Assembly (NCBI GenBank): GCA_007120555.1
Contig: SKNL01000144.1
Location: 1-9,615 of the forward strand
Source: Balneolales bacterium
GTDB taxonomy: Bacteria > Bacteroidota > Rhodothermia > Balneolales > Natronogracilivirgulaceae
Direction of reading: 5' to 3'
DNA: 9,615 bases
The notes under the pieces are model-generated. The model searched no databases, had not been told where the DNA came from, and was given only the letters and a program-made list of their open reading frames with translations. Positions within the stretch are counted from its first letter, which is position 1. Every line of letters begins with the position of its first letter. This document shows, in pieces, positions 6,087 to 9,615 of the stretch. The translations under genes were made by a program, and so were the position numbers.

Positions 6087-7142
6087 ATGATTATTCCCCC
6101 GAAACAAAAGGATCCCGCAAAAGGCATCTTTTCGATGCTCGTCACAGCCGTTTTTTGCCTGGCTGCCTATCTGATACTGATCTTTTCCTCCGTATCAGAT
6201 CCGGATACCAGGCAGGTGCAGATGAGAGAAATTGCCCAGATCAATCTTACCCGGTTTCAGCCACCTGTCGAGGAACCGAGCGTCGAAGAAGCGCGGCCCG
6301 AAGAACCCGAAGTCGAAGAAGAACCCACCATTGAACTGGAAATGGAAGAGCGCGTCCCGGCCCGGGTCGATCTCAGCGATGTGCTTCCGGACGGTTTCCG
6401 CCTTGAGCCGGAAACAAGGGCTCCCGAAACCAGAACCCAGAGAACACCAGACGCCGATGATGCGCCCGCCCTGGCCATGGAGGATACCGACATAGCGCTG
6501 CATGACCGCTCCCTTTCAAGGGGTGATCTGTCCGGTATTGCTGCCAGAAGGTCCGGGCTCGGCGACGACCTTGGCCCAAGGATCGGCATGGATGACCGCT
6601 CGGATATCAGTATCGGGCGCAGAGGCATTTCGGATGACGCGGATGCAGGAAGCCTGCTGGGCGGGCCCCGCGCCCGGGAGGAACAGCCCGATGGCGATCG
6701 TGTGGATATCCGTGATCTGGATGACTTCGGCGCCGACTATTCCGATATCGGCACCTTTTATTTCCCGCTTGCCGACTGGATGAGACAGAATTCCGCAGAG
6801 CTTCCGGTCGCCGTGCGACGGATGATGGCAGATGGACGATGGGATGACAACTATCTTACCTCCAGAACCTCCTTCTACGTCGGAAACCGGGAATACAAGC
6901 TCCTGCTCATGACCAGGGAAGAGCTTAAAGAGGTTCATATCGTACTCGTTCAGGGCAACAACGCCATTTACCTGATCGACCGTGGATTCCAGCAGGAGTC
7001 GAATTACCTGCGGGTGGGACAGATCGGCTTCCACGGAGGGGAAATCGCCGAGGTCGACTCCGAAATGCGGGACGCCGGCAGAGAGCACACGGAAGAGTTT
7101 TACCAGATATTCCTCAGCTGGTGGAACAGTGTTAACATGTAA
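6087..7142 (+). CDS. TonB/TolA-like trans-envelope protein with an unrecognised C-terminal domain
   Basis: The 351-residue protein has a cytoplasmic basic start (KQKDPAKG), one membrane helix at about 14-35 and a Pro/Glu-rich rod at about 58-90 (QPPVEEPSVEEARPEEPEVE) like the periplasmic spacer of TonB. A long acidic, Asp/Arg/Gly-rich and probably disordered region (about 105-215) follows, with short repeated motifs such as DDRSDISIGRRG. The final 135 residues look folded: FYFPLADWMRQN, FYVGNREYKLLLMTREEL, HIVLVQGNNAIYLIDRG and FYQIFLSWWNS. I do not recognise this domain, and it lacks the usual TonB C-terminal pattern. Placed right after ExbB and two ExbD proteins, it is the natural candidate for the force-transmitting link to the outer membrane. 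That role is inferred from architecture and context only. Confidence 0.78.
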   Translation: MIIPPKQKDPAKGIFSMLVTAVFCLAAYLILIFSSVSDPDTRQVQMREIAQINLTRFQPPVEEPSVEEARPEEPEVEEEPTIELEMEERVPARVDLSDVLPDGFRLEPETRAPETRTQRTPDADDAPALAMEDTDIALHDRSLSRGDLSGIAARRSGLGDDLGPRIGMDDRSDISIGRRGISDDADAGSLLGGPRAREEQPDGDRVDIRDLDDFGADYSDIGTFYFPLADWMRQNSAELPVAVRRMMADGRWDDNYLTSRTSFYVGNREYKLLLMTREELKEVHIVLVQGNNAIYLIDRGFQQESNYLRVGQIGFHGGEIAEVDSEMRDAGREHTEEFYQIFLSWWNSVNM

Positions 7143-7178
7143 CACACCGGACATCAAACACCAAAATGCAACTGGAAC

Positions 7179-8678
7179 ATGAAGCCGTTTTACCTACCCG
7201 TCTTATTTTTACTTCTTCTGCTGATTTACTCGTGCTCATCAACACGAACAACCGTTGATCCGGCAGAGGAAAGAACGCTTGTTGTTCCGGCCGGGGTGGA
7301 TACACTCACCGCAGAAGAAGCCCGAACACTGGCAGATGAATCATTTGTCTCCCCTGACGAGGAAATCAGGGCCGAACGACTGAAGCAACAGGCCCTCGCC
7401 TGGAGAGCGGAGAGTGACACGATCTGGTACTATCTGGAACTGGAAGATGCCGATGACCATGAAGTTACCGAACGGGATAATCTGGAAGCTGTCGAGGCTT
7501 TCAATGAGGCCGCGGAATATATAAGGGATATCGATGCGCTCCAGCGCACCCGCAGTGCCGAAGATGAGCAGATGCTGCAGGAATACGCCCGCCTTGTTGA
7601 CCGGGCCATATCGGCCTTCGAAGAAGCACTGAAGCTGAACCCGTTCGACAGCGAAGTGCGGCTATGGCTTGGGCAGCTTTACGGCATCAAAGCATCCAGG
7701 CTGAACGATCAGCAGGAGCACAGAAAAGCAATCGAGGTACTTGAGAAACTGGCACGGCTTGAAAAGGGCGAACATGTGGTTTACTACGCTCTCGGGGAAA
7801 ACTACTTCAGCCTGGACAACTTCAAGCTGGCCGCAGACAACTTTGACCGGGCCATCCGGACACTGAGGGATGTCGTCCCCATGTCAGACCATTACACCGA
7901 ATATGGCAGGATGAGCGAACGTGATTTCTCCAATCTTTTCATCTATACCTACTATAAAGGGGTCTCCTACCTGCACCTCTACGATACACCCACCGCACTG
8001 GCTGTTTTCGATGAAGCTATGGGTCTTGCAGTTACAGAGGAGGACAAGCAGTCTGTTCAAAGTGAAATTGATTTTATCAACTGGGATGAAGGCAATATTC
8101 CTGCCAGTATGGAACGAGAGCACATCATCACTCAACTGGTGAACCAGGGGCGTCTGGAAGAGGCGGAACAGCGTTTCAAGGAACTGTTACCAACACTACG
8201 GTCTGACAGGGCGAGAGATGAGATCGACTGGAGGCTGGGAGTTGTGAAATACCAGAACGGCAATGAAAAACAGGCCGCCGAGCGTCTGCTTCAGCTGGTA
8301 AACCGATCCGAGACGAATAATGACGGACTGCCTACAGACCCGGATTACATGCGTTACTTCAACGACTACGGACTGATCTGCTTCAATATCGGTCAAAGCT
8401 ATCTGGCCGAACGCGACCGGCGAAATGCCCTGGCTTACTTCATGCAAAGCTCGAAAGTGAACTGGAGAAACCGGGCCAGAGCCTATCTTCAGATTGCAAA
8501 TGTTCTCAGCAACAACGTCCCGGAATCCATCCGCTATGCCACGCTGGCTGAAAAAGAGAGCCATGCCCTGAACGAGCAGGATCGACAGACCCTGTACAGC
8601 CTGTTAACCGATCTGCACAGGCGCAATGGTGACATGGATGAAGCCAGAAGATATCATCAAATATGGAGGAGCATCTAA
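7179..8678 (+). CDS. Large TPR-repeat lipoprotein
   Basis: The 499-residue protein begins MKPFYLP with a long Leu-rich core and IYSCSS, so Cys19 is the likely lipid attachment site. An acidic, probably flexible section (about 22-105) is followed by helical repeats. Clear TPR units include AISAFEEALKLNPFDSEVR (about 148-166), the hairpin AIEVLEKLARLEKGEHVVYY, and ALGENYFSLDNFKLAADNFD (about 206-225). More degenerate units run to the C-terminus (YLAERDRRNALAYFMQSSK, DEARRYHQIW). It would be an outer-membrane-attached scaffold, the second in this operon. The 36-nt gap before it is the longest ordinary gap in the operon, and I see no promoter in it. Its stop abuts the next start. Confidence 0.87.
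   Translation: MKPFYLPVLFLLLLLIYSCSSTRTTVDPAEERTLVVPAGVDTLTAEEARTLADESFVSPDEEIRAERLKQQALAWRAESDTIWYYLELEDADDHEVTERDNLEAVEAFNEAAEYIRDIDALQRTRSAEDEQMLQEYARLVDRAISAFEEALKLNPFDSEVRLWLGQLYGIKASRLNDQQEHRKAIEVLEKLARLEKGEHVVYYALGENYFSLDNFKLAADNFDRAIRTLRDVVPMSDHYTEYGRMSERDFSNLFIYTYYKGVSYLHLYDTPTALAVFDEAMGLAVTEEDKQSVQSEIDFINWDEGNIPASMEREHIITQLVNQGRLEEAEQRFKELLPTLRSDRARDEIDWRLGVVKYQNGNEKQAAERLLQLVNRSETNNDGLPTDPDYMRYFNDYGLICFNIGQSYLAERDRRNALAYFMQSSKVNWRNRARAYLQIANVLSNNVPESIRYATLAEKESHALNEQDRQTLYSLLTDLHRRNGDMDEARRYHQIWRSI
8665..8669 (+). promoter_or_regulatory. Strong Shine-Dalgarno sequence for the GTG at 8679
   Basis: GGAGG at 8665-8669 lies inside the last codons of the upstream gene, 9 nt before GTG 8679. 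It is the only clear Shine-Dalgarno match inside the operon; the other starts lack one or have only a weak AGGAA. It supports the GTG as the true start despite the zero-gap junction. Confidence 0.6.
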
Positions 8679-9464
8679 GTGAATACGTTCCCCCGGATAC
8701 ATATCATCTTCTTCGTTTCTTTGTTTTTTCTGATGTCGTTCACAACCGAAGGCGGCGACAGACCAACCGTCACAGAACCCGAGGTCTCTCAGATTTTCCG
8801 GAATATAGCAGAAATCACGGACAGGGCTTCCATTGAATGGATCCTGGATGATTTTCTTATTGCCGAGGATCCTGACCTGGTTGAGCGTATCGAGATTATC
8901 GATGTAAGCAACATCGGTTTTGGAAGAGATGATATCGTTGTCGTATATCCCTCCCTGAATGTATACATCGTGGAACAACCATCAAGGGAACTTTCTGAAA
9001 TCATGCGATCCTGGGGAATTCAGGAGCAGCGACGGGATGCAAGCAACGAACTCAGTCCGGACTACTTCTATCCTGATTTTGCGGACACCCTGAGCCAGGA
9101 AGAAATGAGCGCACGGCAGGTTGAACTGGTTCAGTCATCGATTATCTCCGACTTGCTGGAATCCGTGAACAGAAATTACCGGGACAAGCCCATCAGCTTG
9201 CGGTTTGAAAGGGATCAGGAAGGTTTTACCTTTCAGATATGGAATTATGACCGCGATTCCTTTGCCTTTCAGCCCAGGCCTCCAGCGGCACCTGACAGCA
9301 TTGGAGTTTATGACTTCATGTATATGGTTGCTGCCGACACGATCATAATTGCCGATACCGTGATGTATGATCTGATGTACATCAACAAGTCCGTTCAGGA
9401 AATCATAGAGATACCACCGGAACCCGCCGATCGCCAGCAGATTCGTACCACAAGCCTGCCCTGA
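8679..9464 (+). CDS. Secreted protein of unknown function, last gene of the operon
   Basis: The 261-residue protein starts with GTG and has an N-terminal hydrophobic segment (IHIIFFVSLFFLMSF) typical of a signal peptide, with cleavage likely around residue 20-26. I do not recognise a family. The body is acidic and contains a helical stretch followed by IEIIDVSNIGFGRDDIVVVY and a Tyr/Asp/Pro-rich section. Near the C-terminus YDFMYM (211-216) and YDLMYI (230-235) recur 19 residues apart around ADTIIIADTV. That resembles the Asp-Thr/Tyr-rich linkers seen in FCB envelope proteins. The zero-nt gap, good Shine-Dalgarno and operon position suggest an envelope role with the motor proteins. Confidence 0.8.
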   Translation: MNTFPRIHIIFFVSLFFLMSFTTEGGDRPTVTEPEVSQIFRNIAEITDRASIEWILDDFLIAEDPDLVERIEIIDVSNIGFGRDDIVVVYPSLNVYIVEQPSRELSEIMRSWGIQEQRRDASNELSPDYFYPDFADTLSQEEMSARQVELVQSSIISDLLESVNRNYRDKPISLRFERDQEGFTFQIWNYDRDSFAFQPRPPAAPDSIGVYDFMYMVAADTIIIADTVMYDLMYINKSVQEIIEIPPEPADRQQIRTTSLP

Positions 9465-9525
9465 TTGATCTTCGCACTGCAGCAATTATGGTGCATCATT
9501 ACCGTATGTTCGCCTGCATTTGAAC

Positions 9526-9553
9526 ATCCCGGCGCAAATATCCCGGTGTGAAT
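9526..9553 (+). repeat. Two tandem 14-bp near-repeats upstream of the next gene
   Basis: ATCCCGGCGCAAAT (9526-9539) is followed directly by ATCCCGGTGTGAAT (9540-9553), identical at 11 of 14 positions, with all three differences transitions. A third TCCCGG occurs at about 9559-9564. Head-to-tail sites of this size can be transcription-factor operators, but nothing here identifies a regulator. Confidence 0.4.
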
Positions 9554-9571
9554 AATCGTCCCGGGAGAAAG

Positions 9572-9615
9572 ATGCAACGTGATCCGCGCTATCTTCTCGT
9601 ATCAAAACGGTACAA
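9572..9615 (+). CDS. Start of a further gene (partial)
   Basis: ATG at 9572 opens a frame that stays open to the window edge (14 full codons, MQRDPRYLLVSKRY). GGGAGA lies 4-9 nt upstream as a plausible Shine-Dalgarno. It begins 107 nt after the previous stop, so it may be a separate transcription unit. The fragment is too short to identify; a GTG at 9548 in the same frame is an alternative start. Confidence 0.35.
   Translation, partial: MQRDPRYLLVSKRY

Noticed and set aside
6516..7157. Antisense open frame (213 codons) over the TonB-like gene
   Set aside because: It shadows a well-supported plus-strand gene in an operon and shows no recognisable motif or plausible start signal.
9465..9525. 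Rho-independent terminator after the last operon gene
   Set aside because: Only short 4-5 bp inverted pairs occur and none is followed by a T run.

Overview
The window reads as one long plus-strand operon from an FCB-group bacterium, most likely Balneolota/Rhodothermota or a related Bacteroidota-like lineage. This is inferred from a FlgD-like, T9SS-type C-terminal module, a PorP/SprF-like barrel, a candidate promoter close to the Bacteroidota TTG-N20-TAnnTTTG pattern, mostly missing Shine-Dalgarno sequences, and acidic envelope proteins. I cannot assign a genus.

Layout. Positions 1-157 (minus) hold the 5' end of a divergently transcribed gene, probably a class I SAM-dependent methyltransferase. 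An intergenic region (158-416) carries a candidate promoter for the operon. The operon then runs with gaps of 0-36 nt, apart from the special junction at about 4553-4692: TPR lipoprotein (417-1409); small secreted FlgD-Ig/T9SS-CTD-like protein (1422-1898); outer-membrane barrel with a FlgD-like C-terminus (1909-3693); MotA/TolQ/ExbB channel (3694-4569); two tandem Big_1-type Ig domains (annotatable from GTG 4692, but the reading frame clearly begins earlier); two paralogous ExbD/TolR proteins (5268-5660, 5664-6086); a TonB/TolA-like protein with one membrane anchor (6087-7142); a second TPR lipoprotein (7179-8678); and a secreted protein of unknown function (8679-9464). A further gene appears to start at 9572.

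How they may work together. One ExbB-type channel with two ExbD-type stator proteins is a complete proton-driven motor of the Tol/Exb/Agl type. The anchored Pro/Glu-rich protein could carry force across the periplasm. The barrel, the two lipoproteins and the secreted proteins would be the outer-membrane and surface parts. The set resembles in outline the Myxococcus AglRQS-Glt gliding machinery (one TolQ-like, two TolR-like, TPR lipoprotein, OM barrels) combined with T9SS/SprF-like parts. No TonB-dependent receptor and no recognisable TonB C-terminal domain is present, so ordinary nutrient uptake is not the obvious role.

The most striking detail is a run of ten A residues (4553-4562) just before the ExbB stop codon. 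The -1 frame is open from there straight into the Ig domains. The first Ig domain begins about 20 codons upstream of the only usable start codon. This points to a programmed -1 frameshift or transcriptional slippage giving an ExbB-Ig fusion of about 520 residues, or to a one-base homopolymer error in the sequence.
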